From Acidobacteriota bacterium (GTDB taxonomy: Bacteria; Acidobacteriota; Terriglobia; Terriglobales; Acidobacteriaceae): a stretch of DNA of 6,688 nucleotides. The stretch spans positions 1 to 6,688 of the forward strand of contig JAJZDO010001027.1 of NCBI GenBank assembly GCA_021805955.1, given 5' to 3'. Shown here in pieces: positions 1 through 5,639 of the stretch. The first letter of the stretch is position 1, and each line of letters opens with the position of its first letter. The notes under the pieces are model-generated. The model did no database searches, was not told the DNA's origin, and saw only the letters and a list, made by a program, of their open reading frames with translations. Made by a program: the position numbers and the translations under genes.

Positions 1-482
1 GCGTCGATGCGGCCTTCTAAATACGCCCTCGCGTAGACTCCGGGAGATGCATGGCCCTGAAAGTAGATCAAGTCCCCGGGTTGATCTCCATACCGGGCTT
101 TAAAGAAGTGGTTAAAGCCGACTTCCAGCAGCGTCGCCAGCGAGGAATAGGTGGAGATATGGCCGCCGATTCCAGCGTCGTTCTTGTTTTGCCCATGCAC
201 CATCGCCATCGCATTCCAGCGCAGTAGAGCTTCGATGCGCCGCTCCAAGCGACGGTCACCGGGATATGGAACTTCGTCGTGTTTGGGGATAGTGTTCACA
301 TAGGGCGTGACGACCTCTCCTACGGCGGGCACGCCAGCTTCGCGAGCGCGAGCGCGCAGAGCGGAGAGGAGAGCGGCTCCCTGCTCCCAATCCTGCGCAA
401 CAACCTCGTCAAACGCCTCGATCCACTCTGCGACCTCAGCGGTCATGTCTTGCTGAACGGCCTGTTCCACCTTCGTCGCCAT
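1..482 (-). CDS. aceE: Pyruvate dehydrogenase E1 component, homodimeric type (N-terminal 160 codons; cut by window edge)
   Basis: E1 decarboxylates pyruvate with thiamine diphosphate and passes the acetyl group to lipoyl-E2 in the cytoplasmic pyruvate dehydrogenase complex. The reverse strand reads openly from ATG at 482 to the left edge. The translation matches the N-terminal part of E. coli-type AceE: NTIPKHDEVPYPGD (residues 63-76) corresponds to E. coli NTIPVEEQPEYPGN. It is followed by LERRIEALLRWNAMAMV, then GIGGHISTYSSLATLLEVGF, NHFFKAR, GDLIYFQGHASPGVYARAYL and EGRID. His108 in GGHIS and His144 in QGHASPG match the conserved active-site histidines of the family. About 160 of the usual ~890 residues are present. 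The start is supported by AAGGGA (plus positions 489-494) six bases upstream and by the normal N-terminal length. No E2 or E3 gene is visible. The 589 bases upstream lack a clear gene, so it probably has its own promoter; none was convincing. Confidence 0.95.
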   Translation of the reverse strand, partial: MATKVEQAVQQDMTAEVAEWIEAFDEVVAQDWEQGAALLSALRARAREAGVPAVGEVVTPYVNTIPKHDEVPYPGDRRLERRIEALLRWNAMAMVHGQNKNDAGIGGHISTYSSLATLLEVGFNHFFKARYGDQPGDLIYFQGHASPGVYARAYLEGRID

Positions 483-736
483 GTCGTTTCCCTTTGCACG
501 TAGATCTTCTGAAATCATCGCTTCTACTAAGATAAATGGCCCAGCGCCTCAGGCGCCAGCGACAGGCCATCCTTCCGGAAAACAAGATTTTTTGCAGCAA
601 CGATCGAACTGTAGAATCATCGCCTTCCATGCTGTCACGTGGAGTGGGCGAGAGGTTGGTCCGCGCTGAAACGAGGGAGTGTCCGCGCATGGCGCCAATC
701 AGGTCGGCAATACCTTTCAGATAGGTCGTGTATCCC

Positions 737-958
737 TCATCCTGAATATCCAGGAATGGTTTCAGCCGCAGCATACCGGCGCCAGTCCCAGCCGTTCACT
801 GGTGGCTCCGAGTCGATGCCTGGCTTTGCGGACAGCTGCACTGCGCGTGTGAATGGTTCCTGTGGCGACTCCGGAGCCGGTTCCTGCGCGTCAGATCTCA
901 ATGCCATCAGCACCAGGGGTCCCGGTAGCCAGAGCCCCCGTATCCGGATGTTGCGCAT
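737..958 (-). CDS. Possible small exported or membrane protein of unknown function (73 aa)
   Basis: I do not recognise this ORF. In its favour, ATG 958 is preceded by GGAGG (plus positions 965-969) at a six-base spacing. The N-terminus also resembles a signal or anchor segment: basic MRNIRIRG, then hydrophobic LWLPGPLVLMAL, then a Pro/Glu-rich stretch (DAQEPAPESPQEP). Against it, there is no known domain, the length is short, and its first 52 bases overlap a 42-codon ORF that has its own strong SD. The C-terminal part (VNGWDWRRYAAAETIPGYSG) shows no motif. It would be the nearest gene upstream of PDH E1 on the same strand, ending 254 bases before that start. A chance ORF or a decayed gene is at least as likely. 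Confidence 0.22.
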   Translation of the reverse strand: MRNIRIRGLWLPGPLVLMALRSDAQEPAPESPQEPFTRAVQLSAKPGIDSEPPVNGWDWRRYAAAETIPGYSG

Positions 959-1035
959 CCACGGCCTCCAGACGGCTGACCAACGGAAGATCCAACTCCA
1001 TGCGATCGCGTGATGACCAAGGAGTGTTTCCTCAT
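907..1035 (-). CDS. Possible Gly/Ser-rich micropeptide (42 aa), doubtful
   Basis: ATG 1035 has one of the best SD sequences in the window: GGGAGGT (plus positions 1042-1048), with seven bases between GGAGG and the start. It lies 36 bases after the stop of the phosphodiesterase gene. The peptide starts MRKHSLVITRSHGVG and becomes rich in Gly and Ser (SGGRGC, SGYGGSGYRDPWC), with no family I know. If one base is shifted near residue 11, the reading moves into a more protein-like stretch starting MELDLPLVSRLEAVDAQ (36 codons, ending at 891). That makes a frameshifted pseudogene a real alternative. Position and SD are seen in the sequence; translation is inference. Confidence 0.18.
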   Translation of the reverse strand: MRKHSLVITRSHGVGSSVGQPSGGRGCATSGYGGSGYRDPWC

Positions 1036-1071
1036 CGTGCTACCTCCCAGATCTCAACAACGATTACATCC

Positions 1072-2142
1072 TCACATCCCACGCGCCTTCTCGCCGCCTA
1101 CGGGACAGGCGAACAGGCGCGCCCGGACTTGCCTGGATGAAGGCGCACTGCTGGACTGGAGATGTTGTAGATAGTTGGAGACAAGTTCGTATTCGTCGCT
1201 GGCCAGGTAATCGACCTTCGCCAGATACGCCGCGCGCCACCGTTGTTCGGCTCGCGCAACCGATCCAAAGTTATAGCTTGGGAACCAGCCGCGACAACTC
1301 AGTTCGGCAGTGGTGGCTCCATCGAGCGTGTAAAAACGAATCCATAAGCCATTGGCGTGGGCGTGCTGGACCAGCGATTTTAGACGCGCGAAATCCGCAC
1401 CGGTCCAGCCTCCCGCTTGCGTTTGCCCACCCTTCTCCACAACGTTCCAAGGATTGTTCCACCAGCGACGATAATTGTTAGCTGATTCTGGCTCCAGCAC
1501 ATCAGGGGCAGCCATTGGATCCTCCGGATTGGTGTGAACAGCGCCAAAGACGAGCAGACGCCCGCCCACTGGGACCTGGTCGTAGAACACCTTTTGCTGT
1601 GCGTCGGAATCGCCCGTAAGAACCAGGATGGGCCCAACGTGCAACCGCTGAACGTCATGAATCTTTGTCGTGCGCGGCGCTGTTGTAAGCCAGGCCTGAT
1701 AGTGCTGCAAGACGGCCCAAATATAGGCGATATGTTCAGGCTTGTTATCCTTGAAATCCAGATTCAGCGTGATCAGCGGCCACTGGGCCTGATTATTTTC
1801 GCGCAATGCGCGCTCCGCGATTGGGCGAATACGATCGAAGAAGTAGGTTTGCAGCGTAGGTTCGTGCCCGGTGAGCGGTGTCGCGTGGGCAACTACCGAC
1901 CATGATTTTCCCGTCTTCGGATCGGTATACCAACTCAAGTCCTGTTCAATGGCCAGCGGAGTCCCGGCGGAAAGGGCGCGATCGATCCGGTCGGCCCACC
2001 AATCGCCATATGGATAGCAATTGTGCGCATCCATCAACGTGCGGGTTCCCGGCCGAATCGCCGTGCGCTGGCATACGCCGGTAAAAGCGAAAACTAAACT
2101 GGACGATACCAGCAGACCAATCAAAGCAATCTTTCTCGACAC
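1072..2142 (-). CDS. Exported PLC-like / GDPD-like phosphodiesterase (TIM-barrel), 356 aa
   Basis: Probably a phosphodiester hydrolase acting in the periplasm or on the outer face of a membrane; the substrate is unknown. Residues 1-25 form a signal or anchor: MSRKIALIGLLVSSSLVFAF, then TGVC. The Cys24 context is a poor lipobox, so lipidation is doubtful. The core has the PLC-like phosphodiesterase pattern. His40-Asn41 lies in LMDAHNCYPYGDWW, Glu66/Asp68 in PLAIEQDLSWY, His86 in WSVVAHATP, and Asp129/Lys131 in ITLNLDFKDN. Then come GPILVLTGDSD, HANGLWIRFYTLDG (261-274) and VDYLASDEYE (310-319), like barrel strands 5-8 of GDPD proteins. About 35 residues after the barrel look non-conserved. The start is taken as GTG 2142: it precedes a good signal peptide, and AAAGGAG (plus 2154-2160) overlaps the TAA of the upstream PHP gene. 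The spacing of 11 bases is long. An ATG at 2187 in the same frame would overlap the upstream gene by 29 bases and spoil the signal peptide. GDPD versus PI-PLC subfamily is unresolved. Confidence 0.75.
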   Translation of the reverse strand: MSRKIALIGLLVSSSLVFAFTGVCQRTAIRPGTRTLMDAHNCYPYGDWWADRIDRALSAGTPLAIEQDLSWYTDPKTGKSWSVVAHATPLTGHEPTLQTYFFDRIRPIAERALRENNQAQWPLITLNLDFKDNKPEHIAYIWAVLQHYQAWLTTAPRTTKIHDVQRLHVGPILVLTGDSDAQQKVFYDQVPVGGRLLVFGAVHTNPEDPMAAPDVLEPESANNYRRWWNNPWNVVEKGGQTQAGGWTGADFARLKSLVQHAHANGLWIRFYTLDGATTAELSCRGWFPSYNFGSVARAEQRWRAAYLAKVDYLASDEYELVSNYLQHLQSSSAPSSRQVRARLFACPVGGEKARGM

Positions 2143-2153
2143 GATGCTAACAA

Positions 2154-2160
2154 CTCCTTT
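2154..2160 (-). promoter_or_regulatory. Ribosome binding site overlapping the upstream stop codon
   Basis: On the minus strand the TAA of the PHP-domain gene (2161-2159) runs straight into AAAGGAG, the only good SD before the phosphodiesterase gene. This placement suggests that ribosomes finishing the first gene reinitiate at GTG 2142. It decides the start choice against the earlier in-frame ATG at 2187. Confidence 0.6.
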
Positions 2161-3670
2161 ACTGGCGGATCGATTTGCGATCACCATCGTTCACGTAAAT
2201 TGGATCGCCGAGAACCTCAAGTTTTCCTTGAGGTGTTTCCATTTGAGGAAGCAGCCAATGCCGCTTACCGTCGCTGCGCCAAGTGAAATGCGCGATCGCA
2301 TCTCCCTGGGACACAATCCTGGATGGAAGTGCGGAATTGTCCTGGCCGTTGTCGGACATTTTCAACAGCCAGCCCGAACATCCCACGACATGGACGGTCA
2401 ACTGAAGATCGGCGCCGGAAGCCGCGTGCAGCGAATCGCCCATCATGGCAGTGGTTTGTCCCGGCGCGGAAGCCGTCATTTCCAGTATCCGGTTGCGGGA
2501 ACCAGTTAGATCGATAAATACATGGCCAGCACGAATTCCGTCGAGAATGGCGGACACCGACAGATTTTGCGCATACACGATGGTCGTTGGAATGCCGACC
2601 GAGTCCGGATGGTTCAAAGGCCATGCCGCATGATGGTTGTCGCTGCCGCCGATGGCCGGAATTCTATACCCGTCGTCCAACTGCCTCTCCCAAAAACTTA
2701 CGCCAGAATTGGGGCCTTGCAAGGCCCCACCGTTCACAGCTTCGATGGCAGAAAATAAATGCAGATCGGCAGGTGGATTCGGAGTCCAGCCACAGCCGAG
2801 ACAATCTTCTCCGGTGGGATCATTGGGGTGATTGATGGAAATGATTCCGCCCAACCGATCGACTTGCCGGGCCACGGCATTGATGTCTGGCACGGCGGGG
2901 CTGCCAACGCGATAGTCGACGAATCTGGTAATGCCAAAGGCATTCGCATGCCCCCAGAACGTCGTGATTTCGCGACCCGGAATGAAGAGCAACGTATCGA
3001 AGTAAGGTTGCAACTCCCGCATCGCGTCGTAGTGGGAGACAGTGTTGTGATCCGTGATGGCAATGAAATCCAGGCCACGGCGCATGGCTGCCTCCGCAGT
3101 GACAAATACCGGGCACGGAACGGATTTGCCGGTCTGGCTAGGACACGTGCCGTCACTATGTCCAGTGTGCATGTGCAAGTCGCCGCGATACCAGGCTGGC
3201 CCGTTGCGTAGCGGGCCATTCGAGAAGGATTCTATTTGCGGCTTGGTTTCAAAAACGATGTCGGCGACATAGTGGGCGACAACGTTCGGTCGGATGTTTG
3301 GCACAGCAATCAAAAGAAACCATCGTCCGGCTATGATGGGTCCGGGCAAATAGGAAGGAGTCGCATCGGTTTCACTGATGGTAAAAGTCGACTTATTTCC
3401 TCCACTGGCTCCGCGAAATCGATTCGGATCGAAGATGCCGAGATCCAGTCTGGTTCCCTGCTCCTTGCCCGTATATTGAAACGTCACCGTCAGGCGAAAA
3501 ACACCTGGAGGGATATTGAAGGGTACCTGAACGTAGGTCTGGTTCTGCGCGTGCGTGATCGTGCCTTGCAATACGAGATCGGGCTTGACGGAGCCGGCAT
3601 AACTCTGCCGAGAGATGCAGCTGAGAGCCAGAGAAAGGAACAGAGTAGTTCGGATCCACCTCAACTTCAC
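2159..3670 (-). CDS. Exported PHP-domain metallohydrolase, CehA/McbA-like, 503 aa
   Basis: Likely a metal-dependent phosphoesterase or related hydrolase working outside the cytoplasm. Residues 1-25 are a Sec signal peptide (MKLRWIRTTLFLSLALS, cleavage near SYA/GSV). Residues 30-145 look like a beta-rich domain. The PHP domain begins near 160 with all expected metal-ligand motifs: DLHMHTGHSDG (His166, His168, Asp173), AITDHN (Asp207, His208), GREITTFWGHANAF (Glu234, His241), SINHPND (His281) and GGSDNH (Asp344, His346). A further beta-rich tail runs from about 400 to 503. This layout fits the CehA/McbA family, named after carbaryl hydrolase; family members in soil bacteria are mostly of unknown natural substrate. 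The start is GTG 3670, with GGAG (plus 3677-3680) six bases upstream; it directly gives the signal peptide. The gene is followed 16 bases later by the PLC-like phosphodiesterase, so the two probably act in the same compartment and perhaps on one phosphodiester substrate. Only the carbaryl link of the family name is known; substrate here is open. Confidence 0.88.
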   Translation of the reverse strand: MKLRWIRTTLFLSLALSCISRQSYAGSVKPDLVLQGTITHAQNQTYVQVPFNIPPGVFRLTVTFQYTGKEQGTRLDLGIFDPNRFRGASGGNKSTFTISETDATPSYLPGPIIAGRWFLLIAVPNIRPNVVAHYVADIVFETKPQIESFSNGPLRNGPAWYRGDLHMHTGHSDGTCPSQTGKSVPCPVFVTAEAAMRRGLDFIAITDHNTVSHYDAMRELQPYFDTLLFIPGREITTFWGHANAFGITRFVDYRVGSPAVPDINAVARQVDRLGGIISINHPNDPTGEDCLGCGWTPNPPADLHLFSAIEAVNGGALQGPNSGVSFWERQLDDGYRIPAIGGSDNHHAAWPLNHPDSVGIPTTIVYAQNLSVSAILDGIRAGHVFIDLTGSRNRILEMTASAPGQTTAMMGDSLHAASGADLQLTVHVVGCSGWLLKMSDNGQDNSALPSRIVSQGDAIAHFTWRSDGKRHWLLPQMETPQGKLEVLGDPIYVNDGDRKSIRQ

Positions 3671-3910
3671 GTATCACTCCAAAATCACCAATTTCCCATT
3701 ACAGAATTCCCTTTCTCAAGCGGATGCCGAAAGGATCTGCGATCCGATCTTATAACAGGAAATCTCGCACAGTCTCCGGATCTCCGCACCTTACGAGTAT
3801 AGGTGGAACATGTGAAACTTTTCGCGCCATGCCCTTCGGAGAATTTTTGTGCCGGGCAAGTTTAGAGTCGAGTAGGATGGACATGCACGAAGCCACTCGG
3901 AAAGGGCATC
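3671..3910. other. Divergent intergenic region (240 bases)
   Basis: This segment separates the minus-strand phosphoesterase pair from the plus-strand sugar-transport genes and must hold promoters for both. Candidate elements are weak. There is an inverted repeat GGATC-TGC-GATCC at 3733-3745. Two -10-like hexamers for the minus strand were seen: TATAAG (plus 3749-3754) and TATACT (plus 3796-3801). Neither has a matching -35 at 16-18 bases. No T-rich terminator hairpin and no RNA gene were seen. The assignment as a shared regulatory region rests on gene layout. Confidence 0.5.
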
Positions 3911-4000
3911 ATGTGGAAAGCGATTCTCACCGATAGTCATTTCTGGATTCCTGTGGTCGTGCTTCTTTTTGGAATTGCCGTGCTGCTGTATCTACGCTAG
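3911..4000 (+). CDS. Single-pass membrane micropeptide upstream of the sugar transporter (29 aa)
   Basis: A short ORF starts at ATG 3911 with a purine-rich SD (GGAAAGGG, 3899-3906) just upstream and ends at TAG 3998-4000. The peptide starts MWKAILTDSHFWIP, continues with an unbroken hydrophobic stretch (VVVLLFGIAVLLYL, residues 15-28) and ends in Arg29. It therefore looks like one transmembrane helix with a short amphipathic N-terminal part holding two Trp residues. The TAG stop is part of the SD of the next gene, and only 12 bases separate the two genes, so the two should be translated together. This suggests an accessory peptide of the transporter, or a leader that controls its translation. 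I know no described function. It is not a chance shadow: no other gene overlaps it, and both its coupling and composition are those of a real membrane peptide. Confidence 0.72.
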   Translation: MWKAILTDSHFWIPVVVLLFGIAVLLYLR

Positions 4001-4005
4001 GGGAG
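3999..4005 (+). promoter_or_regulatory. Ribosome binding site for the TTG start of the transporter
   Basis: AGGGGAG lies seven bases before TTG 4013 and shares its first two bases with the TAG stop of the micropeptide. It is much better than anything before the next in-frame ATG (4058), so it decides the start. The overlap points to translational coupling between micropeptide and transporter. Confidence 0.7.
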
Positions 4006-4012
4006 AAGCTGC

Positions 4013-5308
4013 TTGCCGACAGAAGTAAAGAAAACAGTCTCCTCTCCAGTGCAGTCGATGCATGGCGTCGGCGTCGTCTGCGGTTTGGCCGCTGGAGCAT
4101 GGTTGGGAGGCGCGGAAGTTCCCGCAAAGCTCGCCAGCACAACCATTTCTCCGATTGCAATCTCTCTATGCATGGTGGCGGGTGTATTTGTCGAACAATG
4201 GACGATTCCTTCCCTGCTCAAGGGAAGCAAGTATGTTTTTGCCGACGTCCGGGAAAACAGGCACCTGATTGTGTGGGGCATTCTGGCTGGCGCTCTCTGG
4301 GCGATCGCCAACACCTTAACCGTATTCGCCATCCGCGATGTAGGCCTGGCTATTGCCTTCCCACTTTGGAATACGAATTGCCTAGTAGGCATTTTCTGGG
4401 GATGGCTCTTATTCAATGAATTGCGCGGAGCAAATATCAGAAACTGGCTGAAGGTCCTGGGCGGCACACTGGCGATTTTGATCGCCGCCCTGATGCTGGC
4501 CTACAGTTCCATGCACGGCTCTCTGATCGCTCCTGCCCATGCCCGTCAGGGTATCCTGGCAGCTCTGTGCGCCAGCCTGATGTGGGGCACTATGTATGTC
4601 CCGTACCGCAAGGCGTATTTAAGCGGCATGAATCCTCTCTCCTTCGTTACCGTTTTTACCGTCGGCGAGCTGGTTACCATGTTGCTGCTCGCAGTCAGCC
4701 TGCGCGGAGGGATCCATCCGCTCGTTGCGGAATTGCGAATGGCGCATTCCGCGGTGTTCTGGCTCTTTCTGGGTGGCTTCTGCTGGGTAATCGGCGATCT
4801 GTTTCAACACTATTCCACAAAATACATAGGTATTGGCCGTGCAATTCCCCTGTCCAATACCAACCAGTTATGGGGCTTAGTCTGGGGTGCGTTGGTCTTT
4901 GGCGAGTTGGCCTCCACCGATGCGATGCATCACGTGATCGTCGTTGCAGGATCGTTGCTGATGCTGCTCGGCGCACTGGGAATCAGTACATCGGCAGCCA
5001 GCAGCGCGGAACACGCTTCAACCGATCGGGCCATCACGCGCGAATGCGATCGGTATTCCCTCGATCACGCCCGCGTTTTCAAAGCGCAGACAGGCACGGA
5101 CACGAAAGATACACCCGGGATACACCGGGGCTGGTGGGACTATGCCATCATCCTGACTGCATGCTGCATTTTCGTTGCGCTGGCCCGCGGAGCCAGCCGT
5201 CCAACCGTGCCGATGAATATGGCCTGGGCCGACGGCCTGCTTGCGATTCTCCTCCTGACCTTTCTGGGCGGAGGATATTGGCTTTGGAAAAAGACGCGCT
5301 TTTCCTAG
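4013..5308 (+). CDS. Sugar transporter of the GRP / drug-metabolite transporter type, 431 aa
   Basis: Probably a cytoplasmic-membrane monosaccharide transporter. The protein shows ten hydrophobic segments up to residue ~326 (roughly 17-36, 46-66, 86-105, 112-135, 146-166, 180-198, 210-230, 245-265, 275-297, 307-326), the DMT-superfamily pattern. It carries a clear internal repeat: GLAIAFPLWNTNCLVGIFWG with LLFNEL (111-137) matches GIGRAIPLSNTNQLWGLVWG with LVFGEL (273-299). Both halves share A-x-PL-x-NTN, then WG and (F)-x-EL. This fits the glucose/ribose porter (GRP) family and, more loosely, RhaT-like proteins. A polar linker (~327-374) and two further hydrophobic segments (376-392, 404-425) follow, making it about 90-100 residues longer than typical GRP members. 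The start is TTG 4013 because of AGGGGAG seven bases upstream. It is coupled to the preceding micropeptide and lies 331 bases before a fucosidase gene, so fucose or another deoxysugar is a reasonable but unproven substrate. Confidence 0.8.
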   Translation: MPTEVKKTVSSPVQSMHGVGVVCGLAAGAWLGGAEVPAKLASTTISPIAISLCMVAGVFVEQWTIPSLLKGSKYVFADVRENRHLIVWGILAGALWAIANTLTVFAIRDVGLAIAFPLWNTNCLVGIFWGWLLFNELRGANIRNWLKVLGGTLAILIAALMLAYSSMHGSLIAPAHARQGILAALCASLMWGTMYVPYRKAYLSGMNPLSFVTVFTVGELVTMLLLAVSLRGGIHPLVAELRMAHSAVFWLFLGGFCWVIGDLFQHYSTKYIGIGRAIPLSNTNQLWGLVWGALVFGELASTDAMHHVIVVAGSLLMLLGALGISTSAASSAEHASTDRAITRECDRYSLDHARVFKAQTGTDTKDTPGIHRGWWDYAIILTACCIFVALARGASRPTVPMNMAWADGLLAILLLTFLGGGYWLWKKTRFS

Positions 5309-5324
5309 CATCGCCGCGCGACAG

Positions 5325-5429
5325 ATGTACATTACGCAACCCTGCTTGCCCAGTTGCCCGGCAGGAAAAACTGCACGTGTGTGCCCGCGCTGCGGCTCAA
5401 CTCCATGGCAATATTCACAGAATTGGTAA
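5325..5429 (+). CDS. Possible four-cysteine zinc-ribbon-like micropeptide (34 aa)
   Basis: ATG 5325 to TAA 5427-5429 encodes a peptide beginning MYITQPCLPSCPAGK, followed by TARVCPRCGSTPWQY and a short SQNW end. Four cysteines sit as C7-x3-C11-x8-C20-x2-C23, and CPRCG is the usual shape of one zinc-ribbon knuckle. Such a compact arrangement could bind one zinc ion or form two disulphides. The ORF starts 16 bases after the transporter stop on the same strand and could be the third gene of the micropeptide-transporter unit. Against it, no SD precedes the ATG (GCGCGACAG), codon use is not clearly that of a coding region, and the length is small enough to arise by chance. I know no named family for it. 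Confidence 0.35.
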   Translation: MYITQPCLPSCPAGKTARVCPRCGSTPWQYSQNW

Positions 5430-5439
5430 TGATAGATGG

Positions 5440-5493
5440 TGATCGTATTTGTCACTTTTAGAGATGTAAACATCGTTGTGAAGACTTTGATCA
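5440..5493. promoter_or_regulatory. Nested dyad symmetry, candidate operator of the fucosidase gene
   Basis: TGATC (5440-5444) and TCAC (5452-5455) are mirrored by GTGA (5478-5481) and GATCA (5489-5493), with equal seven-base gaps, centred near 5466.5. Inside lies a second short palindrome, GATGT-AA-ACATC (5463-5474), centred two bases away. The block sits in the most AT-rich part of the leader, 147 bases or more before the fucosidase start. It could bind a dimeric sugar-responsive regulator. That role is inference, and no regulator gene is in the window. Confidence 0.3.
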
Positions 5494-5639
5494 TTTTTAG
5501 GCCGGCATGGCTCGTTTGCCATTTCCTTCGGAGATGAGGCCACCTGCTCTCCCAAGGCATCCCTCCTTCTCCTGTATCCTTTGGAGGGTTGAGCTAGTGG
5601 ACCGATGGTTGGCGCCACAATCCACTCGGAACAGAGAAC

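Larger units (their letters stand above)
483..1071. other. Gene-poor region between the phosphodiesterase gene and the PDH E1 gene
   Basis: No recognisable protein or RNA gene was found on either strand. On the minus strand, short ORFs in three frames overlap: 42 codons from ATG 1035, 36 codons from ATG 1001, and 73 codons from ATG 958. A 112-codon ORF from ATG 774 runs into the PDH E1 start, so it cannot be a normal separate gene. The ORFs at 1035 and 958 have strong SD sequences; those at 1001 and 774 do not. A small G+C hairpin (GCGCC, loop TCA, GGCGC) lies at 544-556 but lacks a T-run on either side. The E1 promoter must lie here unless the gene is read from further upstream; no good -35/-10 pair was seen. 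The region may be the remnant of a decayed gene or hold an unknown small gene. Confidence 0.6.
5309..5639. other. Leader region between transporter and fucosidase genes
   Basis: The first part holds a possible 34-codon ORF (5325-5429). From 5421 to 5500 the sequence is clearly more AT-rich than its surroundings and carries nested inverted repeats (5440-5493). A promoter-like pair TTGGTA (5423-5428) and TATTTG (5446-5451), 17 bases apart, is only a partial match to consensus. Further on there is a small hairpin, ATGGC-TCGTTT-GCCAT (5507-5522), and a six-base stem CCCTCC/GGAGGG (5561-5566 with 5583-5588, 16-base loop) within the likely fucosidase leader. No T-run terminator for the transporter gene was found. 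The layout suggests the fucosidase has its own regulated promoter here. Confidence 0.5.

Noticed and set aside
544..556. Hairpin GCGCC-TCA-GGCGC as a terminator
   Set aside because: The stem is only five base pairs and no T-run follows on either strand, so an intrinsic terminator is not supported.
436..774. Minus-strand ORF of 112 codons (starts MLRLKPFLDIQDEGY)
   Set aside because: It has no SD and runs 47 bases into the PDH E1 coding region in a different frame. Its first ~50 residues look protein-like and may be part of a decayed gene, but it is not a supportable intact gene.
892..1058. Direct repeat CAGATCTCAA at 892-901 and 1049-1058
   Set aside because: Only ten bases with no extended similarity around them. 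One such match is not surprising within a 600-base region.
2734..3219. Minus-strand ORF of 161 codons inside the PHP-domain gene
   Set aside because: It is in a different frame from the PHP gene, whose metal-binding motifs all fall within this stretch.
3749..3801. Minus-strand -10-like elements TATAAG and TATACT before the PHP gene
   Set aside because: No -35-like hexamer lies 16-18 bases upstream of either, so neither is supported as a sigma-70 promoter.
4567..5442. Long plus-strand ORF (291 codons) in another frame inside the transporter gene
   Set aside because: It is rich in Arg, His, Cys and Pro with no motif, and lies almost wholly over a gene with clear membrane segments and family motifs. 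It is a shadow frame.
5423..5451. Promoter TTGGTA-N17-TATTTG upstream of the fucosidase gene
   Set aside because: Spacing is right, but both hexamers match the consensus only in part and lie about 190 bases before the start. Mentioned in the leader description but not called as a feature.
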